From Gammaproteobacteria bacterium UBA6968 (GTDB taxonomy: Bacteria > Pseudomonadota > Gammaproteobacteria > Pseudomonadales > Azotimanducaceae): a DNA stretch of 22,880 bases. Location: the NCBI GenBank assembly GCA_002450255.1, contig DJYW01000093.1, forward strand, positions 21,702-44,581, written 5' to 3'. The notes below the pieces were generated by a model. It was not told the DNA's origin. It saw only the letters and a list, made by a program, of their open reading frames with translations, and did no database searches. Shown piece after piece: positions 1-7,907 of the stretch; the first letter of the stretch is position 1; every line of letters starts with the position of its first letter. Both the position numbers and the translations under genes were made by a program.

Positions 1-1
1 T

Positions 2-1705
2 CCGGCCAATGCCACGCCGCGAACAGGCGACTATCAGCTGTTATTCAGCGGCTTTTCTCGACCCAAATTGGCTGAACGGCTATTCCTGCTTTTTGAACAA
101 GCTCGTATCCAAAACTTTCTGTTAAGCGCCTACCCAGGACTCGCTCGACATCTCCACGCCTACCAAGAACACATCCTGCAACAGACACCGCTGCAGGAAG
201 AATTGCTCGAGGAAGCTCAGCGTTGGTTATTTGGTGACGCGTTAAGCCCCTGGGGCGAAGAATTGCCGTTATGGCGAGATCTATATACCAGTCTTAGGAC
301 AGCCTTAAACCGACAGGACACCGTGACCAGTGTCTATACCAGCGTGCAAGGACTATGCGACCACTATGACGTGGTCGCTGAACACTATGCGTTAATGGAT
401 CCAGAGAACAATAAAGACGGTTCGCTGCTGGATTGGTTGAACCGGGAACAGCGCATCGAGGATTGGGAAGAAGACTTAAAAGAAATCGAACAACACGACA
501 ATGTGCCCACCATCGCCGATCAGCCGCCCACCGGAAAAGACGTTGAGGCCGTTCACGGCGAAAGCGGTGAGGGTCAATTCCGCAAAGCGGATATCGACAT
601 CAAGATATTGCAGGACGAAAAAGATACCCTGAAGCGCCGTATCGATATGGAAAAGTCCGCGGTTCAACATGCTTTGGGCACCGACCGCAGCGATGCGCGC
701 AGCTTTCGCTACGATGAATGGGACTATCTCAATCGCCGCTATTTGCGCGCTTGGTGCCGTGTCTTCGAATCCCCCTTGATCCCGACTGTGGATACGGACA
801 CCGAGTCGCTGAAGCGAGTGATTCGCACTTTTCAGCCAATCGTCCAAAAACAACTCGAACACATTCGGCCCTCAGGGCTGGAGCGGGTCAAACGAGTCCA
901 GGACGGCGATGAACTGGATATCGAAGCCATTATTGAAGCTCGTCAGGATGTGCGTGCGGGGCAGTCACCAAACGAGCGCGTGTACTCCAGAAAAGAGCGA
1001 CTCCAACGAGATGTATGCGCGGCTTTTTTAGTTGACCTTTCAGCCTCCACTGATGACCCGATCATACCGCCCGAACCCACCGACTGGTCAAACTACCCAG
1101 AGGACGAAGAGGTTGATTTTCGAGCCGGCTGGTACGCTGCCTTAGACGAAGAAACCGAACCCTCCGAGCCTGGGCGCAAAATAATTGATTTGGAGCGAGA
1201 TGCCATGGTGGTCATGGCGGCTGCTCTGGATGCATTAGGCGACCAGTATGGAATTTACGGCTTCTCGGGCTATAGCAAAGACTGTGTCGATATCTATCTG
1301 GCCAAGGAAATCGCGGATGCCTTTTCGATGGAGGTATTAAAGAAGATCGCCGCTATGCAGCCCAAAGGCTCGACACGTATGGGGCCAGCTATACGCCACT
1401 GCACTCACAAACTGACGGCAAGCGGACATGCAATGAAAGTACTGATTGTGATCAGCGATGGATTTCCGCAAGACAGCGACTATGGACCAGAACGCGGCAA
1501 TCACGATTACGGGGTTGAAGACACTGCGAAGGCACTGCAGGAAGCGCAGCAAAAAGGCATTGAGACATTTTGCATGACCGTCGACAAATCTGGACATGAC
1601 TATCTCAAGCGGATGTGCCCAGATGCCCGCTATATGGTGATAGAGGAGATGGAAGACCTGCCCGACCAGCTTACCAAGGTCTATACAGCGCTAACGACGC
1701 GCTGA
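2..1705 (+). CDS. NorD-like von Willebrand factor A domain protein (5' partial)
   Basis: The frame is open to the left edge, so the gene starts outside the window; the TTG at 68 is only an internal codon, and the residues before it (QLLFSGFSRPKLAERLF) continue the same protein. At least 567 residues are visible. The N-terminal two thirds are acidic and helical. The C-terminal third is a VWA domain with a complete metal-ion-dependent adhesion site: DLSAS (bases 1034-1048), a Thr in GSTRMG (about 1369-1386) and an Asp in SDGFPQD (about 1453-1473). Family knowledge: NorD/CbbO-type proteins work with a MoxR-class AAA+ ATPase (NorQ/CbbQ) to activate or load metal in a partner enzyme such as nitric oxide reductase or Rubisco. 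No such partner is in the window; it would have to lie to the left. The exact client is therefore unknown, and the norD symbol is not assigned. The product is probably cytoplasmic. Confidence 0.85.
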   Translation, partial: PANATPRTGDYQLLFSGFSRPKLAERLFLLFEQARIQNFLLSAYPGLARHLHAYQEHILQQTPLQEELLEEAQRWLFGDALSPWGEELPLWRDLYTSLRTALNRQDTVTSVYTSVQGLCDHYDVVAEHYALMDPENNKDGSLLDWLNREQRIEDWEEDLKEIEQHDNVPTIADQPPTGKDVEAVHGESGEGQFRKADIDIKILQDEKDTLKRRIDMEKSAVQHALGTDRSDARSFRYDEWDYLNRRYLRAWCRVFESPLIPTVDTDTESLKRVIRTFQPIVQKQLEHIRPSGLERVKRVQDGDELDIEAIIEARQDVRAGQSPNERVYSRKERLQRDVCAAFLVDLSASTDDPIIPPEPTDWSNYPEDEEVDFRAGWYAALDEETEPSEPGRKIIDLERDAMVVMAAALDALGDQYGIYGFSGYSKDCVDIYLAKEIADAFSMEVLKKIAAMQPKGSTRMGPAIRHCTHKLTASGHAMKVLIVISDGFPQDSDYGPERGNHDYGVEDTAKALQEAQQKGIETFCMTVDKSGHDYLKRMCPDARYMVIEEMEDLPDQLTKVYTALTTR

Positions 1706-1782
1706 TTCTTTCGATAGCGTTCCGTCGCGCTTTGACGACTGCTGGAACTCAGTATTGGCCGTCGAGTGAGCTAGCCAGATGG

Positions 1783-1965
1783 TTACTGCACAGATAGGAC
1801 AAGCAGCAACACAAATAAGATCACACCGCCCACCGCAAAGCTCGCTGCGGACCAATCACCCTCTTCAGCTCGTTTGCCGCTTTGCTTCCAAGCTTGATAA
1901 CCACGCCATGCTGGGTACAGCATCATGAGCCCTAACATCACCGCGCCAATCTGCATCCAATCCAT
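1783..1965 (-). CDS. Small two-helix membrane protein, hypothetical
   Basis: A 60-residue protein not recognised as a named family. It has two hydrophobic segments: residues about 3-18 (MQIGAVMLGLMMLYPAW) and about 41-58 (FAVGGVILFVLLLVLSV). They are joined by a basic/acidic loop (KQSGKRAEEGDW), so a small inner-membrane hairpin is likely. The frame also allows a TTG at 1971, but AGGT lies only 3 bases from that TTG and about 8 bases from the ATG at 1965, which favours the ATG. It is convergent with the NorD-like gene (78 bases between stops). It lies downstream of the hairpin terminator of the BI-1-family gene, so it probably has its own promoter. Function unknown; the coding call rests on composition, start site and lack of overlap. 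Confidence 0.6.
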   Translation of the reverse strand: MDWMQIGAVMLGLMMLYPAWRGYQAWKQSGKRAEEGDWSAASFAVGGVILFVLLLVLSVQ

Positions 1966-2081
1966 AACCAATACCTGCTTTGCTACTTGATCGCGTCAAC
2001 TGGCTTTATTTTAAAGCGATCTCGGCTTCTATGCTCACGCTACGCGGCGATAACAGCGGGCACGCACCGCGCCAAATGCAA

Positions 2082-2104
2082 AACACCCGGCAGCGCCGGG
2101 TGTT
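2082..2104 (-). terminator. Rho-independent-type hairpin after BI-1-family gene
   Basis: Perfect 10-bp inverted repeat: AACACCCGGC (2082-2091), 3-base loop (2092-2094), GCCGGGTGTT (2095-2104). On the minus strand the stem runs out into a short T-rich stretch (TGTTTTGCATTT). It starts 52 bases after the stop codon of the minus-strand BI-1-family gene. The U tract is interrupted by a G and C, so efficiency is uncertain, but stem strength and position fit a terminator. Confidence 0.8.
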
Positions 2105-2155
2105 GGGTTTACTTGAGAAAACTGCCTTAACAACAGCCCTCCCACGCCGTGCGGA

Positions 2156-2830
2156 CTAGTCGTCGGATGCGACGCCCAGGATGTGAAGCAAGCTGATGAA
2201 GATATTGAAAATACTTAAGTACAGGCTATAGGTTGCCATGATGTAGTTGGTTTCGCCACCGCGCACAATGCTGCTGATTTGCATCAAAATCATCGCGCTC
2301 ATTAGCATGATAATCCCCGCGGACAGCCCCAGGCTAAGCAGCGGTATCTGCATGAAGATGTTTGCGATCATCGCCAGCAGGACGACCATCATCCCGATGA
2401 AGACGAATCCACCTAAAAACGTGAAGTCGCGCTTTGAGGTTCGTGCGTAAAATGACAACCCTAAGAAAATCGCACCGGTACCGCCCAATGCGGTCGCTAC
2501 GACCTGGCTGCCGTTGGACAGTACTTGCAAATACGTGCTGAGAATGGGCCCTAGCCCGAAGCCGAGCAGACCGGTGATCAGAAAGATCACGCCAATGCCA
2601 GCGCCTGAATTAGCAGTGCGTGGCAAAACGAATATGCCCAGCAAAAACGATGCGGCTAAACAAGTCAGGTAGGTGCCGAATCCCGTGTTCATGAACATGG
2701 AGATCGTAGCGGTCATCGCGCTAAAAATGAGCGTTGCAGACAAAAGCTGAAACGTGCTGCGTAGAACTTTGTTGGTTTCTAAGGTGGATAACCCTGCAAT
2801 GCTTGCCTGGGTGGTGCTGCGTCGATCCAT
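2156..2830 (-). CDS. Bax inhibitor-1 / YccA family membrane protein
   Basis: A 224-residue polytopic inner-membrane protein, the usual length for bacterial BI-1 (UPF0005) proteins. After a short polar N-terminus (MDRRSTTQ) there are about seven hydrophobic segments. The C-terminal segments contain the family pattern of small residues and Tyr (NYIMATYSLYLSIFNIFISL) and end in an acidic tail (GVASDD). The frame extends upstream to a GTG at 2842, but that GTG is inside the sequence GTGAGGC, which is the Shine-Dalgarno site of the ATG at 2830. Family knowledge: E. coli YccA binds and inhibits the FtsH protease, and other bacterial members conduct Ca2+; which applies here is not shown by sequence. 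It is divergent from the acyltransferase gene and followed by a hairpin terminator, so it is probably monocistronic. Confidence 0.9.
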   Translation of the reverse strand: MDRRSTTQASIAGLSTLETNKVLRSTFQLLSATLIFSAMTATISMFMNTGFGTYLTCLAASFLLGIFVLPRTANSGAGIGVIFLITGLLGFGLGPILSTYLQVLSNGSQVVATALGGTGAIFLGLSFYARTSKRDFTFLGGFVFIGMMVVLLAMIANIFMQIPLLSLGLSAGIIMLMSAMILMQISSIVRGGETNYIMATYSLYLSIFNIFISLLHILGVASDD

Positions 2831-3150
2831 TGTATGCCTCACATGGTTTGCTAATTGGCATATATTTGGTCACTTCCGGCACGATTGCAACCCCTGCGGG
2901 GCTGTGTGGCCGACGGATTAAGACACACCCTCGCCGCGTCCAACTAATGGTTAAATTCGACCCACGTTGGGTTGCCAGGAAACGATATGACCGACATGAC
3001 TTTATGAAAGATTGATGACAATGAACGCCGCCGGCTACGGTTTTCGACATCGAGCTTCTATGATACAAAGCCACGCGGCACCCCTGAGACAACGATTTCT
3101 GAAACCGCAGCTCAGTGTGTATTCTCATTTTGATAATCGTGAGCGATTGT
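2831..3150. other. Divergent intergenic region, no convincing gene
   Basis: 320 bases between the BI-1-family start (minus) and the acyltransferase start (plus). It must hold the promoters of both, but I see no clear -35/-10 pair. Visible items are a short palindrome CCCCTGCGGGG near 2890-2903 and an AT-rich patch (CATATATTTGG, 2858-2868) which could be the -10 area of the BI-1 gene. Open frames here on both strands lack Shine-Dalgarno sites and protein-like composition, so none is called. Confidence 0.5.
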
Positions 3151-4050
3151 ATGCCAAACACCAAGCTAGACCCGCAATTCGAGGACTATGTTCGAGACAA
3201 CCCCACGATCTCCTATGTACAACCGGGCGATCCTTGGTTGGTACGTCGGGTTATTTCTTCGGTTGAGATGATTTTTGGCCGACGACGCATCGAAAAAGTT
3301 TATCACCGGCTCAAAGAGGGCCCCTTTTCGGTAGTCGGTTTTTTTGATGAGGCGTTTGCAGCAACAAATATCCGGCCTAGCTATTCATTGGAGCGCATCG
3401 CTGAGATCCCTAAAACAGGCCCTTTGGTCTTCGTCGCCAACCACCCTTACGGCGTTGTCGATGGCATGGTGCTGTGCCAGATGGCTTTGAAAGCACGGGG
3501 CAACTTCCGCATTCTAATCCATGCTATGTTGTGTCAGGACGCAGACTTGGCACCCTATTTTCTGCCTATTGATTTCCGCCCGACGAAATCCGCCGTGAAA
3601 AATAACATCCGCTCCAAGAAAGTCGCTCAAGAATGTCTGGCTAATGACATCCCCATACTCATTTTCCCGTCCGGTATGGTTTCCACAGCAGACAAAGTCG
3701 GCTTTGGCTCCGTGGTAGATGCACCTTGGACCACCTTTGCCGCGAAACTGATTCGCGAAGCGCAGGCGACCGTTGTGCCGGTTTACTTTCACGGCCACAA
3801 CAGCCGGAAGTTCCACCTTGCATCACATGTCGCGGAACCGCTGCGAATGGCCTTAATGCTGCATGAAGCACTCAATAAGTTTGGGCAGACGGTACGCGCT
3901 GAGGTTGGCGCGCCGATTCTCTGGGAAGATATTCAGCAGATTGAAGGACGTCAGGCACTAACCGACCACCTTTACGCTAAGGTACAAGCGCTTCGACCCA
4001 GTGCAACCGTGTTGCGCAAAGATCGAAACTTTTTTCGGAAACGCCGGTAA
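3151..4050 (+). CDS. PlsC-like lysophospholipid/glycerol acyltransferase (hemolysin-like subfamily)
   Basis: A 299-residue protein of the PlsC/LPLAT superfamily, which transfers acyl groups from acyl-ACP or acyl-CoA to a (lyso)lipid at the inner membrane. Catalytic block I is NHPYGVVDG with His98 and Asp104 (an H-x5-D spacing, as in hemolysin-like members with NHPFGGLDG, rather than the classic H-x4-D). Block III is FPSGMVS at residues 172-178, in place of the usual FPEGTRS. A PVYFHGHNSR segment follows, close to block IV. The frame can be extended to a GTG at 3115, but the ATG at 3151 has GAG 8-10 bases upstream and gives a normal N-terminus, so it is preferred. The acyl acceptor (lysophosphatidate, ornithine lipid precursor or other) cannot be told from sequence. 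The PQQ dehydrogenase gene follows after 62 bases on the same strand with its own strong ribosome site, so co-transcription is possible. Confidence 0.85.
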   Translation: MPNTKLDPQFEDYVRDNPTISYVQPGDPWLVRRVISSVEMIFGRRRIEKVYHRLKEGPFSVVGFFDEAFAATNIRPSYSLERIAEIPKTGPLVFVANHPYGVVDGMVLCQMALKARGNFRILIHAMLCQDADLAPYFLPIDFRPTKSAVKNNIRSKKVAQECLANDIPILIFPSGMVSTADKVGFGSVVDAPWTTFAAKLIREAQATVVPVYFHGHNSRKFHLASHVAEPLRMALMLHEALNKFGQTVRAEVGAPILWEDIQQIEGRQALTDHLYAKVQALRPSATVLRKDRNFFRKRR

Positions 4051-4112
4051 GCCAAAGTTAAACAGTCCGTAGCGGTGGCCTGTCCCGGTAACTTAAAACT
4101 CAGGAGACGGGT

Positions 4113-6107
4113 ATGTTTATGTGCTTGGCGGAAAGCTTAGCGATTCTACACACAGCAGTCGGCGCCATCGCGACCACTACCCTGGCCGGTGCGAGAATGC
4201 TGCTTTTGCTTGTTTGCATGAGCACGGCAATGCCCGGCGCAGCAGATGCTCCAGCTTCGCCTGCAGCATCCATTGACTGGTCGGTATATGGAGGAACAGA
4301 GGGTGGCGGCCACTTTTCTAGCGCCGCTCAGATCACGCCAAACAACGTTGCAAATCTGGTCGAAGCCTGGCGTCACAACTCCGGAGACAAGCGCACCGCT
4401 GATCCGAAAAACGGCGTTTATTCACAAAGCTCGTTCCAAGCTACGCCGATAGTCATCGACGAAGTGCTGTATTACTGCTCAGGTTTTAACCAGGTCTTTG
4501 CGCTGGATGCCGCCAGTGGTGAAGAATTATGGCGCTTTGATCCAGGTGTCGATCGATCAGCAGATATCTTGCCGAACTGTCGTGGCGTCAGCTACTGGTC
4601 TTCCGGACAAGAAGGATTTTGTGAGCAACGCATCATACAAGGTACCTTGGACGCCAGATTGATTGCCTTGGACGCCTACACCGGCGCACCTTGCCCGGAT
4701 TTCGGCGATGAAGGCACGGTCGACCTCACACATGGACTGAGCGAGCATGCCGCCTACGAATACTCGGTGACTTCACCCCCCGCTATTCTAGGTGACCTGG
4801 CCATCACTGGCTCGATGGTCTTGGACAATGTTCGTTTAGATGTACCCAGCGGCGTCGTCCGCGCCTATAACATCCGCGACGGCGAACTGGCCTGGGCCTG
4901 GAATCCTGTTCCCGAAGACATGGAGCCACTTAATGAAGACGGCAGTTATAGAAGCGGCACCACCAATGTATGGTCGATTATCAGCGTCGATAGCGAACGC
5001 AATCTTGTTTTCGTACCCACCGGCAATACATCACCCGACTACTTTGGCGGCCTCCGCAATGGGTTAGATGAGTTTTCCAGCGCTGTTGTTGCGTTAGATG
5101 GTGATAGCGGAGAACTGGTCTGGCACTACCAAATGGTTCACCACGACATTTGGGATTACGACACACCAGCGCAGCCGACGCTGATGGATTTACGTATCGA
5201 CAACAAAGTGATTCCCGCTCTCGTGCAGGTGACCAAGATGGGGATGACTTTTGTTCTGAATCGCGAGACCGGCGCACCGATCTGGCCCGTCGAAGAGCGA
5301 CCAGTGCCACAAAATCCCGTCGCGGGTGAATATCTATCGCCAACACAACCGTTTCCCACGCATATACCCCATTTGGTAAACCTGGACCCGCTGACCGAGG
5401 AGGACATGTGGGGACTCACGTTTTTAGACAAACATGCTTGCGTGAAACAACTGCGGGGGCTGCGCAATGAAGGCATCTACACGCCGCCTAGCACGCAGGG
5501 TTCAATCTTTATGCCCGGCAACGGCGGTGGCAATAATTGGGGGTCACCGGTCATCGTACCGGATAAGCAACTGATGCTGGTGGTCACCATGACTTTTCCA
5601 AATACGCTGCATTTATATCCAAAAGAGCAGTGCGGCCAAAGCGGACTGACGGAATCCGGATCGCCCTATTGCATGAGTACTGAGCGGATGGCATCACCGC
5701 TGGGCGTGCCATGTACCGCGCCGCCCTGGGGACGTTTGGACGCCGTTGATTTAGTGGCTGGCGAAGTGCGCTGGAGTAAACCCTTAGGAACCACACGTAC
5801 CGTGGCCCCGTTTCCATTTTGGTGGATCAAAGGGGTGCCCGCTATCGGTGGGCCGATCAGCACTGCCGGTGGCGTTACGTTTGTCGGGGCCTCAATAGAC
5901 AAACGTTTTCGAGCATTTGATACAGCCACCGGCAACATGCTGTGGCAGGTCAGCTTGCCGGCGTCAGGCAATGCAACACCGATGACCTATCAATTAGCTT
6001 CTAACAAGCAACAATATGTGGTGATCGCGGCGGGCGGACACTGGCAAGGAATGGAAGCGCCGCAAGACGACCTCATCGCTTTTCGGTTAAGCGGCGCAGC
6101 GCCCTAA
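4113..6107 (+). CDS. Secreted PQQ-dependent dehydrogenase, glucose/quinate/shikimate type
   Basis: A 664-residue quinoprotein that should oxidise a sugar, polyol or cyclic alcohol in the periplasm using pyrroloquinoline quinone. It follows the membrane glucose/quinate dehydrogenase pattern through the eight-bladed propeller: CRGVSYW (about residue 155), GTLDARLIALDAYTG, TSPPAI, GTTNVWS, VHHDIWDYDTPAQPTL (about 345), the TKMGMTFVLNRETG-PIWPVEE block (about 375-400), GGGNNWGSPVIVP, PPWG, GGPISTAGG and the C-terminal PMTY / QYVVIAAGGH. Membrane mGDH proteins are near 800 residues because of five N-terminal helices. Here these are replaced by a signal peptide-like stretch (MLLLLVCMSTAMPGAADA, residues 29-46), so a soluble or loosely bound periplasmic enzyme is inferred. 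The start is supported by AGGAG seven bases upstream of the ATG. Substrate not determinable; no pqq biosynthesis genes are in the window. Confidence 0.92.
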   Translation: MFMCLAESLAILHTAVGAIATTTLAGARMLLLLVCMSTAMPGAADAPASPAASIDWSVYGGTEGGGHFSSAAQITPNNVANLVEAWRHNSGDKRTADPKNGVYSQSSFQATPIVIDEVLYYCSGFNQVFALDAASGEELWRFDPGVDRSADILPNCRGVSYWSSGQEGFCEQRIIQGTLDARLIALDAYTGAPCPDFGDEGTVDLTHGLSEHAAYEYSVTSPPAILGDLAITGSMVLDNVRLDVPSGVVRAYNIRDGELAWAWNPVPEDMEPLNEDGSYRSGTTNVWSIISVDSERNLVFVPTGNTSPDYFGGLRNGLDEFSSAVVALDGDSGELVWHYQMVHHDIWDYDTPAQPTLMDLRIDNKVIPALVQVTKMGMTFVLNRETGAPIWPVEERPVPQNPVAGEYLSPTQPFPTHIPHLVNLDPLTEEDMWGLTFLDKHACVKQLRGLRNEGIYTPPSTQGSIFMPGNGGGNNWGSPVIVPDKQLMLVVTMTFPNTLHLYPKEQCGQSGLTESGSPYCMSTERMASPLGVPCTAPPWGRLDAVDLVAGEVRWSKPLGTTRTVAPFPFWWIKGVPAIGGPISTAGGVTFVGASIDKRFRAFDTATGNMLWQVSLPASGNATPMTYQLASNKQQYVVIAAGGHWQGMEAPQDDLIAFRLSGAAP

Positions 6108-6286
6108 GACGCTATCATGTCCGACAAATTAGTCTATTTCACAGGCGAGACAGGCCAGGACCACCCGCCTCTAAGCTGAAGAACTTCATGACTAGATTAA
6201 ACGGCTCGCATATCGCAGAGCTGTTTGTTAAGCGATGGTTCAGGAACACCCACTTATTCTGAATCGAAAGTACCGAGGATGAGCGT

Positions 6287-7879
6287 ATGTTTCTTTTGCC
6301 TCTTATGTCTCTGGTTTACAAAACGGCTAGCAGGACCGAGTCCCTCCTGGCAGGACGAGCACCTACTGCGATGTTACTGCTGGCCTGTTGCAGCGCCTTA
6401 GCTAGCACGCAAACACTTGCCGCAGCGTCCGAAGCAGGCGGACTGCCCGCCACCACGAGCGCGAACTCCGATGTATCAAACCCGAAAACCATCTCATCAA
6501 AAGAAAGACCCAAAGATGACTCAGTGACGATCACTGATGCCATGCCAGACCAGCTCGTTGTGTCGGTCACCCCTGTCGACGTTGCGGGTAACTCAATCCG
6601 AAGCAACAGAGTAACTACATCAACAGCTAAGCGTCAGGTTGACCGCACAGGCGTTGCAGCAGTGCGAACCTCCCTAACAGATGCCGCCGCGCTAAGCGAT
6701 CTTATTGCACCCATTGCACTGTACCCGGATGAATTGCTCGCCATCATTTTGCCCGCGACACAGCATCCGCTGGATCTCATCGCTGCTGCCCGAACGCTGC
6801 GCGACGGCGCTAGCACTCCATCTATTAACCCAGCACTCGCAACGGACACGCATGAATCTGTGACCGCGCTCATGAACTACCCCACCATACTATTTATGCT
6901 GAACGACAATTTGCCTTGGTTGAAGGCGTTGGGTGCCGCCGTTGGCCAGCGTCGACAAGCGGTAATGGCTGCCCTACAGAATTTTCGCGACAAGGCGTTG
7001 CGCGCTGGCCAATTGGAATCATCCAAAGAACAAATTGTTGAAGTGGTTCCAATCGAAACAGATCGCTACGTCAAAACGGTGCGGACTCATGACTTGGGCA
7101 GTGATTATTCACAAACCATTACCATTCGAAGCGCACTTCCTGATCGAATCTATATTCCAGAATACGATCCATACGATCTTCTGTATCGCCCTAGCAGAAC
7201 CCGCATTATTTTTAGCTCGCGAGCATGGCCGGTGTACTACTATCCCTATCGAAGTAATCACACCTTTTATAGCGACTCGTTCTGGGGCGTAGACAGTGTG
7301 TTTGGTTTGTCATGGGTCGACCGCAGCTTTAATCGGCGCAGCCGTTTCGACTTTGGTCACCCATTTTACGGCAGCCATTACCCCAACCACTTTTACGCTC
7401 GAACAAAACAATCTCGGCAGCATGGCACCAAACATCGTAATAAAGACCTAAGCGGAGACCGGCGCGGCGAATGGATTGGTAATCGGCCCGCTGACAGGCG
7501 CAGTGACCGCGACTACCAACGGGAAACCTACGTCTCGAACCGACAGGCACCGGAAAGAATCGGCGATAGCACTAACACCCGAACTCAACAACATTCAAAA
7601 TCCGCCAATCAGGCCAGTAAGCGAGATAGGAGCCAGCGCCAGGAAATTGTGAGACTGAGCGCCGCCGAAAAAGAGAAAGCGAGAACTCGCCGGGAAAACT
7701 TAATCAACATAGAGCGCCGAAGCAACGTCCTGCACCGCGGCCATAGCGGCCCTAACGTCTCTTATGGAGCGTCACCAGACCGGCCGACGCGACTTGAAAA
7801 CCATCCAAAGCGCAACCCACCAGGCGAGATCAGAGATGCGCGTAAACCCAGACAAGGCAAGATAAAGGACCAACCATAA
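6287..7879 (+). CDS. DUF3300 domain secreted protein
   Basis: A 530-residue protein with an N-terminal hydrophobic signal-like segment (residues about 28-47, ending LAAA). A Ser/Thr-rich linker follows, then the DUF3300 domain starting at DLIAPIALYPDELLAIIL (residues 138-155) and continuing through LMNYPTILFMLNDNLPWLKALG and AVMAALQNFRDKA. A Tyr-rich segment near residues 285-325 (PEYDPYDLLYRP, PVYYYPYRS) is also typical of the family. The last about 160 residues are low complexity, very rich in Arg, Asn, Ser and Gln, and likely disordered. GAGG stands 8 bases before the ATG. The function of DUF3300 proteins is not established; they are exported and often found in Proteobacteria. The gene starts 179 bases after the PQQ dehydrogenase stop and is convergent with the symporter gene (28 bases). 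Confidence 0.88.
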   Translation: MFLLPLMSLVYKTASRTESLLAGRAPTAMLLLACCSALASTQTLAAASEAGGLPATTSANSDVSNPKTISSKERPKDDSVTITDAMPDQLVVSVTPVDVAGNSIRSNRVTTSTAKRQVDRTGVAAVRTSLTDAAALSDLIAPIALYPDELLAIILPATQHPLDLIAAARTLRDGASTPSINPALATDTHESVTALMNYPTILFMLNDNLPWLKALGAAVGQRRQAVMAALQNFRDKALRAGQLESSKEQIVEVVPIETDRYVKTVRTHDLGSDYSQTITIRSALPDRIYIPEYDPYDLLYRPSRTRIIFSSRAWPVYYYPYRSNHTFYSDSFWGVDSVFGLSWVDRSFNRRSRFDFGHPFYGSHYPNHFYARTKQSRQHGTKHRNKDLSGDRRGEWIGNRPADRRSDRDYQRETYVSNRQAPERIGDSTNTRTQQHSKSANQASKRDRSQRQEIVRLSAAEKEKARTRRENLINIERRSNVLHRGHSGPNVSYGASPDRPTRLENHPKRNPPGEIRDARKPRQGKIKDQP

Positions 7880-7907
7880 CGCCACCCAGCGATACGAACG
7901 CTTGCTC

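Noticed and set aside
2734..3164. Overlapping ORFs on both strands before the acyltransferase
   Set aside because: They overlap the BI-1-family gene start, lack ribosome sites and have non-protein-like composition.
4981..5971. Several minus-strand ORFs of 77-121 codons inside the PQQ dehydrogenase
   Set aside because: Antisense shadows of a clearly coding gene; rich in Arg, Ser and Cys with no domain.
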